From contig NZ_CP034363.1 of NCBI RefSeq assembly GCF_007981265.1, positions 620,001 through 684,000 on the forward strand: a stretch of DNA of 64,000 nucleotides, given 5' to 3'. The notes under the pieces were generated by a model that was given only the letters and a program-made list of their open reading frames with translations, was not told the origin of the DNA and did not search any database. Shown piece by piece: positions 45,436 to 52,756 of this stretch. Source of the stretch: Pantoea sp. CCBC3-3-1 (GTDB lineage: Bacteria > Pseudomonadota > Gammaproteobacteria > Enterobacterales > Enterobacteriaceae). The number at the start of each line of letters is the position of its first letter. The first letter of the stretch is position 1. Position numbers and translations under genes: made by a program.

Positions 45436-45729
45436 TTAAGTAACTATAGAGCATTCTTCAGGATTCTGTCTATGGGATTATTGTCAGGATGTTATCATTC
45501 TGCCGGGGTAAATTGATCGGTAGCACTGTCAGACATCAAATGTAATAAGTAAAAAGATATATTTCCGGTTTGTTAGCCGGAGGAAAAACTTCTGGAGTAT
45601 CGTAGGCTACGGTATTCAGAATAGAGGCAAAGGTAAAATATGGTCTGCTTTATTCAGCCCATACTTTTGTGTTTGCTATACCCGCGCTTTAATAAAGCAA
45701 AATTGTTAATTAATAAAGAGTAGAAAATA
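45436..45729. other. hcp leader region
   Basis: This 294-bp intergenic stretch is AT-rich with no gene. It likely contains a separate strong promoter for hcp, as the tube protein is needed in large amounts. Confidence 0.5.
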
Positions 45730-46212
45730 ATGGCTATTGATATGTTTATGAAGGTTGACGGTGTTACTGGCGAATCTAAAGATTCTAACCACACCGGCTG
45801 GACCGATATTACTTCTTTCTCCTGGGGTGCTTCTCAGCCAGGCAACATGTCTGTTGGCGGCGGCGGCGGTGCCGGTAAAGTTAACTTCAACGACCTGCAC
45901 GTTAACGCGCTGATCGACAAGTCTGTTACCGCCCTGCTGAAGAACTGCGCCAGCGGTAAGCACATCACTAAAGTTGAGCTGTCTATCTGTAAAGCTGGCG
46001 GTACTCAGGTTGAGTACGCACGCATCACCCTGGAAGACGTTCTGGTCACCACTGTTAACTACAATGGTTCAGACAACGGCGATACGCTGGGTATGACTTA
46101 CTCCTTCCAGGCTTCTAAAGTGAAGCAGCAGTACTGGGAGCAGAGCTCTTCCGGCGGTAAAGGCGCAGAAAGCAGCGCTGGCTGGAACATCAAAGAAAAC
46201 AAAGAAGCATAA
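45730..46212 (+). CDS. hcp: T6SS tube protein Hcp (TssD)
   Basis: 160 residues. MAIDMFMKVDGVTGESKDS, GWTDITSFSWGASQPG, KVNFNDLHVNALIDKSVTAL and the C-terminal YSFQASKVKQQYWEQSS are typical of Hcp. Rings of Hcp build the inner tube and can carry small effectors. A terminator follows. Confidence 0.97.
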   Translation: MAIDMFMKVDGVTGESKDSNHTGWTDITSFSWGASQPGNMSVGGGGGAGKVNFNDLHVNALIDKSVTALLKNCASGKHITKVELSICKAGGTQVEYARITLEDVLVTTVNYNGSDNGDTLGMTYSFQASKVKQQYWEQSSSGGKGAESSAGWNIKENKEA

Positions 46213-46223
46213 GTTTGTTTGTG

Positions 46224-46247
46224 CCCACTCCTTATGGAGTGGGTTTT
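46224..46247 (+). terminator. Terminator after hcp
   Basis: A perfect 8-bp stem CCCACTCC / GGAGTGGG with a TTAT loop ends in TTTT, 12 bp after the hcp stop. This makes hcp a likely abundant, separately terminated transcript with some read-through to the effector genes. Confidence 0.8.
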
Positions 46248-46322
46248 AATAAGAAATTTAAAAATGAGCTTGAGTGATTTTCTGAGCTTATTTTCAAGCT
46301 TCAAATTAAAAGAAGAACGGCC

Positions 46323-47321
46323 ATGAATAATCAAAAGGATTTGAATGTTCAACCTGGGTTTTGTATTGCTCAGCAGCCAGGAACGCTAAGTTCACAAGCC
46401 TATGAACTCTTCCGGGATAAAAATAGAGAAGCTGCAATGCTATTTATGCAGCTAAATAGCAATACATCTTGGGTAAAACCTGGGCAGTTATTGATTGTGG
46501 CCGATCCCAATAACAAGAACCAAAGCTCACAAATTGAAAACCTTAGAAAAGCAAAGCGAAAAGTAGATCATGCTTTGGCAACCACAGATGCAGAAACCTC
46601 GAGTTTTTTGAACACGCATTACGGCACTATAGCAGCACTGACGAATATCCTTGATAAATCAACGGGAACAGTTAGCGACGCTGGCGAAAAATACTTTTCA
46701 AGGATTGCTGAGAAACTGAAGCAGATTGAAATTACTTATCAAAATCAATTTAGAACCCAAGGCTCGCTTATTAGTCAGCAGTTTTTCAGTGAACGTGCCC
46801 GGCTTTTTGCTGAACTGGAAGGGCATCTTAACGGATTAGCGAAAAGCGCACTGAAGTTTCGGCCTTATGACGATCTCAAACGTGCTTTGAATTTATCAAG
46901 CCGCTCCATTGTTCATGACTGGCAAACGGCCGGTATTGAGGCAATAAAAGGTTACTCCAGTTACATTGATCGTGCCGCTGGTGCAGCGAAATATATGAAA
47001 ATGGGCGGGTGGGTTGCGATTGGCTTTGCCGGGCTCAACACGACTAATGAAGTTCATCATGCCTGCACAACCGGAAGAGAGGGGGAGTGTAGAAAGGTTG
47101 CGGTAAGGGAATATACCAAATTTGGCGTAAGCGCTGGAACAGGCTATTTCGGGGGGTCTTTAGGTGCTGGTATGGCCGGTGCCGCATGTGTTGCTTTAGG
47201 TGTAGCATCGGGAGGCGCTGGTTTTCTAGCCTGTAGTATTGTAGGTGCAGCCGCAGGCGGCTATGCTGGTGGTGAACTTGGAAGTAAAGGGACTGATTTG
47301 ATTATGGATAAAATACTATGA
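46323..47321 (+). CDS. Hcp-linked putative T6SS effector with glycine-zipper membrane region
   Basis: 332 residues, ATG 46323. An N-terminal part (about 10-60) has a LysM-like ending WVKPGQLLIVAD. A helical middle (80-215) is charged and coiled. The C-terminal about 110 residues are a Gly/Ala-rich membrane stretch (GTGYFGGSLGAGMAGAACVA, GGAGFLACSIVGAAAGGYAG) with a CTTGREGEC loop before it. Such glycine zippers occur in membrane-active toxins. It is the first gene after hcp, followed without a gap by immunity-like membrane proteins. The pore-forming role is inference. Confidence 0.6.
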   Translation: MNNQKDLNVQPGFCIAQQPGTLSSQAYELFRDKNREAAMLFMQLNSNTSWVKPGQLLIVADPNNKNQSSQIENLRKAKRKVDHALATTDAETSSFLNTHYGTIAALTNILDKSTGTVSDAGEKYFSRIAEKLKQIEITYQNQFRTQGSLISQQFFSERARLFAELEGHLNGLAKSALKFRPYDDLKRALNLSSRSIVHDWQTAGIEAIKGYSSYIDRAAGAAKYMKMGGWVAIGFAGLNTTNEVHHACTTGREGECRKVAVREYTKFGVSAGTGYFGGSLGAGMAGAACVALGVASGGAGFLACSIVGAAAGGYAGGELGSKGTDLIMDKIL

Positions 47322-47731
47322 GTCTGGAGAAGGGAGTGATTTATACAATAGTTTTTCTCTTTTTCTTATTACTTATCCTTAACCTTATAGCCATTATTCT
47401 CTTTAAGAGGAAAGAGTCAGAATATGAAGCGTTACTTGCGGAATTTAGAATGCAGGGGTTTCAAATAGATTCAGTAACTAGCATGGCATCTAATTTAGGT
47501 TTTCTTGCCACTTATCAAAAAATTATTTATTTTGTAAGGTTATATAAAGGAGTGCGAATGTATCACACCAAAGGAAATCTGGTTCATGAGAACGCCTACT
47601 TATTTATAAAAAAACAAGATAAAAATAGGATTGCCTGGATTTTGAAGCTTCACTCTCTGTATAGGATTATATTTTCAATTTCTGCTTTGTTTTTTGTTCT
47701 TTTGATTTTATTTGTGTACTTTCTAAACTGA
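47318..47731 (+). CDS. Two-TM immunity-like protein, paralogue 1
   Basis: 137 residues. It starts at ATG 47318 within the stop of the effector gene. TM1 is at about 7-28 and TM2 at 113-135; between them lies a cytoplasmic or periplasmic domain with SNLGFLATYQKIIYF and YKGVRMYHTKGNLVHENAY. It shares the stretch YQKIIYFVRLYKGVRM with the protein at 49170. Membrane proteins of this shape right after a toxin gene are usual immunity proteins. Confidence 0.55.
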   Translation: MSLEKGVIYTIVFLFFLLLILNLIAIILFKRKESEYEALLAEFRMQGFQIDSVTSMASNLGFLATYQKIIYFVRLYKGVRMYHTKGNLVHENAYLFIKKQDKNRIAWILKLHSLYRIIFSISALFFVLLILFVYFLN

Positions 47732-47735
47732 TATT

Positions 47736-48152
47736 ATGCGTGCAGAACACTTAGCTTTCCTCGTTGTAATCGCGTTTGCAGTGCTTTTTGCAGCCTCATT
47801 AATTTGCTCTTGGGTATCTTATAAAAAAAATCTGAGAAATTATGAACGTTTCTTAAAAAAATATCGTGAACAGGGGCTTTTTGTCGATTCAATAACAAAA
47901 GTTAGTGAACATTTAGGTTTTCTTTTTTTCTACTTAAAAATTGCTTTTTTTGTTCGGTTGCTAAAAAATAAAAAAATATATGCTGCAAAAGGTGTGTTGG
48001 TTGACGAACGTTGTTACAGATATATTCAATCAAGACCTGCCGAAGAAGTAAAATGGATGTGGGAGTGGAGAAGGAATTACTTTATACAAAGTACATTGCT
48101 GTGTATAACGCTTATTTCATGCTTTATTCATAGCGTAGTTTATAACTACTAA
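47736..48152 (+). CDS. Two-TM immunity-like protein, paralogue 2
   Basis: 138 residues, ATG 47736. It has the same layout as its neighbour: TM1 at about 6-27, SEHLGFLFFYLKIAFFVRLL, KGVLVDERCYRYI and a C-terminal TM. It has diverged strongly in sequence, which is expected for immunity genes against different effector variants. The pair probably arose by duplication. Confidence 0.5.
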   Translation: MRAEHLAFLVVIAFAVLFAASLICSWVSYKKNLRNYERFLKKYREQGLFVDSITKVSEHLGFLFFYLKIAFFVRLLKNKKIYAAKGVLVDERCYRYIQSRPAEEVKWMWEWRRNYFIQSTLLCITLISCFIHSVVYNY

Positions 48153-48350
48153 GTTTCATTTAATAACAACTTTGTAGTAAAGTTAATGGGAGTGGGTTTT
48201 CATAGCTAAAAATTTACTATCCTAAAGACATCCTCATTTTTAATGTGGTTAAAACAAACTTATTAAAATGATATTTTGTTGATCGTCATAACTATAGGGT
48301 AGCGATATTTATCATTTTATTTATAAAGGTAAGAGAGGTGGATTGGCTCT

Positions 48351-48744
48351 ATTTAGTAATATGCCTGAAAGTTGTTTTTTTTCTTGCTGCTGGCTGCTCC
48401 TATTCTCTATCTTTAATATTTTTATAAAAAGAATAAAAATAATTTGCAATATGCCTTTCAGATATTAATTGATAAAGGGTATTTGTTAATGAGTGATTAT
48501 TAATTTTACGACTCGTTGGGGTTTTGGTTTTAAAATTTCTATTTTGAATATGTTGTTGAAAGGAAAGCACTTTAAAATCAAAGAGGGTTGCTGCATCGAT
48601 CCTCATGCTAAAAAACACCTCATCGACAGTACTCATAGTGAATTTAAATGGGTGGTTTCCTTTTACGGTATATTTAAATTTCAAATTTTAATAGCAATGC
48701 TGTTTCTTGCTTGCATATCTGTCTCTAAATGGATGGAAGTATAG
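48351..48744 (+). pseudogene. Degenerate fourth paralogue of the two-TM immunity-like family
   Basis: Pieces of the same family occur in several frames: an N-terminal hydrophobic piece (WLYLVICLKVVFFLAAGCSY), then in another frame YKKNKNNLQYAFQILIDKGY, then in the frame 48493-48744 GFGFKISILNMLLKGKHFKI and FKWVVSFYGIFKFQILIAML. It has stops and frame changes between, so it is inactive. This shows the array was longer in the past. Confidence 0.6.
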
Positions 48745-48829
48745 TTTATTCCATTTAGCGCGGGAGAATAGCTTTTAAATTTTTATTTTTCCTGGCTTTG
48801 ACTGTAAAAAATTGTAGATGGATCTAAGT

Positions 48830-49106
48830 ATGGTAAAGGGAATATCTATCTTACTAATTTGCTTATTTTCACTTGCGGCATTCGAAAAAGAAAGCAAAAT
48901 TATAAACCACGTCTCTGAGGGATATCTACAATGCCTCAAAACCAGCTTCCCGTTCTCAAAAAATAGGTTATTTGAAACGCAGTGATTTAGACAATGATAG
49001 CGACAAGCTCATTAATGAATACCTGAGTATGAAATTAACGGGTGCTGTTAAAGGTGATTTTAATGTATTGAAATTTACACTCATTTCACAAAGTGAAGAT
49101 GCTTAA
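48830..49106 (+). pseudogene. Degenerate short secreted protein
   Basis: From ATG 48830 a signal-peptide-like piece (MVKGISILLICLFSLAAF) continues to FPFSKN and then shifts frame; GYLKRSDLDNDSDKLINEYL, then KLTGAVKGDFNVLKF end at TAA 49104-49106. One frameshift near 48965 would join them into a protein of about 90 residues. No family is recognised. It may be a broken periplasmic immunity or accessory protein. Confidence 0.4.
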
Positions 49107-49169
49107 AACGCTTTTGAACAATACAATTAAATTGTGAATGAAAGAGTGATTGTTTACGGAAGAGCTATC

Positions 49170-49583
49170 ATGACTCTGGAAAATTTTACAGCTTATATGT
49201 TAATTTTTCTCTTTTTCTTATTGATCATGCTTTATGCTGTTGCCAATATCTGGTTCAAAAAAAAAGAGTCAGATTATGAAGGATTTCTCAGTCAGTTTAG
49301 AGGGAAAGACTTGCAGCTTGATACAGCTACCAGGATGGCCTCACTTTGTGGTTCTTACGCAAATTATCAAAAAATAATCTATTTTGTCAGATTGTATAAA
49401 GGCGTAAGGATGCATTGGGTACGGGGGGAATTGGTACATAAGGAAGCCTATTGCTTTGTGCAAAATCTACCGCCTGAAAAGATAGCCTGGATGTTGAGTC
49501 TTCATTCTTTCTACAGGGTGATATTTGCTATTACGATATTGTTTTTTATATTTATGGTGATTTTTATATATTGCTTTTATTGA
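49170..49583 (+). CDS. Two-TM immunity-like protein, paralogue 3
   Basis: 137 residues from ATG 49170 with GGAAGAG upstream; an ATG-like start at 49134 is less likely. It is close to the protein at 47318 (YQKIIYFVRLYKGVRM is identical, and LHSFYRVIF matches LHSLYRIIF), with TM helices at 10-30 and 112-136. It lies apart from any intact effector gene, as an orphan immunity gene would. Confidence 0.55.
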   Translation: MTLENFTAYMLIFLFFLLIMLYAVANIWFKKKESDYEGFLSQFRGKDLQLDTATRMASLCGSYANYQKIIYFVRLYKGVRMHWVRGELVHKEAYCFVQNLPPEKIAWMLSLHSFYRVIFAITILFFIFMVIFIYCFY

Positions 49584-49703
49584 TTTTATATTTTTATGCG
49601 TTATCGATCTGAATAAAAAGCAATCACATTTAGTGATTTTAATAAAAGAAACGTTGGGCGTATAAAACCCTATCAGGTATTTCAATTTAGCAAAGGAACC
49701 AGT

Positions 49704-50567
49704 ATGCGTTGGAAACTAAGTGCTGCGGTTGGTGCAGGGCAGCCAAATCATCGCGATGATGTAAAAAAAGTACAGATATTGTTGAACCGGGCGGCTCATG
49801 AGGATCATGGTGCAATCCTGCATGAAGATGGCCTGTTTGGCCCAAAAACCCAGGCCCGCATTGAGCAATTTCAACGGGATTCAGCCCATATGATACATGC
49901 CGATGGGGTGGTCGACCGTAATGGCCGCACGCAGCGTATGCTAAGCCATACTGCTCATCAGACGGCGCAACAGGTAAATTCTGCACGCAGTACTGCCAGC
50001 CACGAAACTGTTCACATTAAACCTGATAGTGCGGCAGCCAGATACCTACAGCAGCAGGCATCGGCTCGACCGGCAAACCATAAGATTGCCTGGTTCAATC
50101 GTGCATTACCCGCTGCAATTAACGTGAAGGCCCGATGGGGCGTGCCGATTGCCGTAACGCTTGCTCAGGGAGCACTTGAGTCGACCTGGGGTACGCGTGC
50201 ACCCGGCAATATGTTTTTCGGCATAAAAGGTAAATCACCCCACGGAAAGTCTGTTACGGTCACAACTCATGAGAACTACGGCAAAAAGTCAGAGAAAATC
50301 ACGGATGGCTTCCGCGCCTATGATTCACTTGAGGAAGCGGCTGATGATTATGGTCGCTTCCTTGCAACTAACAGACGTTATGCGGGCGCATTTGCTTTTC
50401 GTAATGATCCTGAAAAGTTTATCCATGTTGTGGCAACGGCGGGATATGCGACTAATCCAAAATATGAGAAACTTATCCTGAGTATTATACGTGTAAATGG
50501 TCTTAAAGATTATGATGCGCCAGAGATAGCAACCTCAGGTACTTTTAAAAATGCAACGCACCAGTAA
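49704..50567 (+). CDS. T6SS-linked peptidoglycan hydrolase (PG-binding + glucosaminidase)
   Basis: 287 residues, ATG 49704 with AAGGA upstream. Residues about 1-75 form a peptidoglycan-binding domain (DDVKKVQILLNRAA, EDGLFGPKTQARIEQFQRD). Residues about 125-265 form a GH73-type glucosaminidase domain: ITLAQGALESTWGTRAPGNM-type segment with the catalytic Glu in GALESTWG, then NMFFGIKGK, FRAYDSLEEAADDYGRFL and VVATAGYATNPKYEKLI. There is no signal peptide, which fits delivery by T6SS. The following lipoprotein is a natural immunity partner. Confidence 0.85.
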   Translation: MRWKLSAAVGAGQPNHRDDVKKVQILLNRAAHEDHGAILHEDGLFGPKTQARIEQFQRDSAHMIHADGVVDRNGRTQRMLSHTAHQTAQQVNSARSTASHETVHIKPDSAAARYLQQQASARPANHKIAWFNRALPAAINVKARWGVPIAVTLAQGALESTWGTRAPGNMFFGIKGKSPHGKSVTVTTHENYGKKSEKITDGFRAYDSLEEAADDYGRFLATNRRYAGAFAFRNDPEKFIHVVATAGYATNPKYEKLILSIIRVNGLKDYDAPEIATSGTFKNATHQ

Positions 50568-50593
50568 TGCTTATTTTCAGGAATAAAAAGAAA

Positions 50594-50968
50594 ATGAAAA
50601 ATCCAAATTTCAGCATTAAAATTTGTCTGGCCGCCGCTATGCTGACGGTAACGGGGTGTGCACTGGCTACCGATGCGTCATCGTCCATGATTGAAAAAAA
50701 TCCTGTAGTGAAGCAGGTAAAAACTACCGTTGAAAAAGAACATCTGGTTACCGATCCGGCCTGTACCGACTATCTGCTTACGAAGAATGCTGAGCCGGGA
50801 CTTGATCTGGTCAGCATCGTTGAAAAACACGGCGGCCGCTGTCCGGGCGATCCGCAAACGCAGCCTCGTTTATTCAACGTTCTGGTCGATCAGGAAACCG
50901 GGCAAATGCTGAGTGATAAAGATGATCCTGTCGAGGGCACTATGGTGCCTTTGGCCCCGGCTAAATAA
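50594..50968 (+). CDS. Periplasmic lipoprotein, candidate immunity to the peptidoglycan hydrolase
   Basis: 124 residues from ATG 50594. The signal peptide ends at TVTGC (lipobox), so the protein is a lipoprotein in the periplasm, where a cell-wall hydrolase would act. There is a Cys pair (DPACTDYL, GGRCPGDP). It starts 26 bp after the hydrolase stop. No known family is recognised; the immunity role is inferred from location and topology. Confidence 0.6.
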   Translation: MKNPNFSIKICLAAAMLTVTGCALATDASSSMIEKNPVVKQVKTTVEKEHLVTDPACTDYLLTKNAEPGLDLVSIVEKHGGRCPGDPQTQPRLFNVLVDQETGQMLSDKDDPVEGTMVPLAPAK

Positions 50969-51353
50969 CCCCTCTTTTTTAAATAATATAATGACCAATT
51001 TAAATGGATTGCCATGCCTGGCAATGTGCTGGCAACCTCGCTCACGGCGGGTTGTTTATAAATAGAATATAGAGAAATCCTCAAAGCAGGGACTGTCTTA
51101 AAATTCAATAATCTTGCGGAAAATATTTAATTTTATCAAGAATGTTAAAAGACAGGTAAATAATGAATTATAGCGCTGTCTGAGCTGGCGCTGAATAATA
51201 CAAATAACCCTTCCGGGGCAAAAGGCCGCTCACCAGTTTCAATATGCATATTTAAGAATATCGCGTAGATGAAATATGAATGATCGAGTGAATGTTCTTA
51301 GCGAGAGCTATCGTCAGCCCCGTCAGTCTTTGACATTTTTACCGGAATACGAC
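50969..51353. other. Gap without a supported gene
   Basis: A 385-bp stretch before the secreted 284-residue gene. It has no open frame with a ribosome site and no clear hairpin. It is AT-rich and probably holds a promoter. Confidence 0.45.
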
Positions 51354-52208
51354 ATGAAGCTACTTATCACTCTCCTTGCCTTATTCAGCATCAACATTGC
51401 TACGGCCAGCCCGAAACTGGCGGCATTTGATGCTGTACCACTGCAAGATTCTTTAGCAGCTAAAGCGCTCTCGCTTGATATTGCTGGCGCGGAGCCTTTC
51501 AGGCAGCAAACTTTCGCCCTAAAAAATAACGGTGAACTGCTGGGCGTGCTGGTTCCGGCAAAAGGATTGCTGCGGGCCGATATGAATGCCTGCTTTATCG
51601 GCTGGTCGCGGGAGGGTAAAACCGTTACCCGCACCATTCCGACCATTGGCTTTGCGCAGTGGAAAGGCGAGGCGTGTGAGGATGTGAAAAGCGTCGGCGT
51701 GATTTCTCAACCGGGTGATGAAGAGATTAAAGTCGCGCTGATTTACACCGGTACCACCATTGTTGAAACCGCGCTGGTGCCCGTTGTGCTGGCGATCAAT
51801 CCTCGTACCGGATCGGTGGTGGTGGATAATGCGCTGACGGAAAGAGTGAATTATGCAGTAGTCGATAGCGTCCCTAAAATCCGCCAATTTTATGCTGCCC
51901 ATCCCGGCACGTCTGAAACCTTCGACAGTAAGAAATATATCGCCCGCATCACCAACTGGTGTTCGGAAGGCAATGTCGGCTGCGATGACGTGACGCTGGA
52001 TTCAAAGAGTAAACGTACAGGAAATCACATTCTGCTTCAGGGCAAAACCATTAACGTTAACTGCCCGGACGCCTGTGATTTCCGTGGATACGTATTTAAT
52101 AATGAAAATTATACGTACTCCTTTATTACCAACGATTTTAAAGTCTGGACTATGAATATCAGCCAGGGCGATCAGGTTCTGGATAGCCAAACCGGAACGC
52201 TTAATTAA
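51354..52208 (+). CDS. Secreted periplasmic protein of unknown function
   Basis: 284 residues from ATG 51354; an upstream frame to 51276 lacks a good start. The signal peptide is MKLLITLLALFSINIATAS with cleavage after TAS. The rest is beta-rich, with Cys pairs in WCSEGNVGCDD and NVNCPDACDF that may form disulphides. No known domain is recognised. It is between the peptidoglycan-hydrolase slot and tagH, so it may be an accessory or immunity protein. Confidence 0.6.
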   Translation: MKLLITLLALFSINIATASPKLAAFDAVPLQDSLAAKALSLDIAGAEPFRQQTFALKNNGELLGVLVPAKGLLRADMNACFIGWSREGKTVTRTIPTIGFAQWKGEACEDVKSVGVISQPGDEEIKVALIYTGTTIVETALVPVVLAINPRTGSVVVDNALTERVNYAVVDSVPKIRQFYAAHPGTSETFDSKKYIARITNWCSEGNVGCDDVTLDSKSKRTGNHILLQGKTINVNCPDACDFRGYVFNNENYTYSFITNDFKVWTMNISQGDQVLDSQTGTLN

Positions 52209-52285
52209 TTTCCTCAAACTAAATAATTTTGGATTTTTTTTTTAAACGTCCTCAGATTTTTGCCACAAAAGACACTGATATATAA

Positions 52286-52396
52286 GCGCGAGGGGCATGG
52301 GCCGGTAAGAAAGCGTCACGGGCCATGGACGGCCCGTGTCGAGCTGGCAGGGATGCCGCTTTTTGCGTCTTTCTGGACGGCCCATGCCCCTCGCGC
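52286..52396. repeat. Long inverted repeat upstream of tagH
   Basis: GCGCGAGGGGCATGGGCC at 52286-52303 is repeated in reverse complement at 52379-52396, with 75 bp between. Further inner pairing is visible (AGAAAG / CTTTCT and a CGGGCC..GGCCCG hairpin), so about 35 bp could pair with gaps. The GC content is far above that of the flanks. Confidence 0.75.
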
Positions 52397-52646
52397 CAGC
52401 GCCCAGCGCCACGGTAGCAGGCAACGCCCTCGCGCCAGCGCCCGGCGCTACGGTAGCAGGCAACGCCCTCGCGCCAGCGTCCGGCGTTACGGTAGCAGGC
52501 AACGCCCTCGCGCCAGCGCCCGGCGCTACGGTAGCAGGCAACGTCCTCGCGCCAGCGCCCGGCGCTACGGTAGCAGGCAACGTCCTCGCGCCAGCGCCCG
52601 GCGCCACGGCAGCAGGCAACGTCCTCGCGCCAGCGCCCGGCGCGTC
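52388..52646. repeat. 39-bp tandem repeat array, about 6.6 units, upstream of tagH
   Basis: Units start at 52388, 52427, 52466, 52505, 52544, 52583 and 52622 (last partial). Each begins CCCTCGCGCCAGCGCCC or a one-base variant and continues GGCGCTACGGTAGCAGGCAA. Because 39 is a multiple of three, several frames stay open across it. A 13-residue protein repeat (LAPAPGATVAGN-like) is seen in one frame, but no ribosome site supports translation. Confidence 0.85.
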
Positions 52647-52756
52647 CTTGTTCTGTCTGCAAACTCAGCCGGTTTTACCAAGACCGGCATAGTTTGAACG
52701 CCGAATTACCCTGCATCCTTATGCTCCCGGGTAACACTCTAACGCAGGAAAACGTT

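Noticed and set aside
52388..52646. CRISPR array
   Set aside because: The 39-bp units are directly joined without unique spacers, and no cas genes are near.
52336..52692. Open frames across the 39-bp repeats that would code for Ala/Pro-rich repeat proteins
   Set aside because: Several frames on both strands are open only because the unit is a multiple of three. No ribosome site or conserved start supports one.
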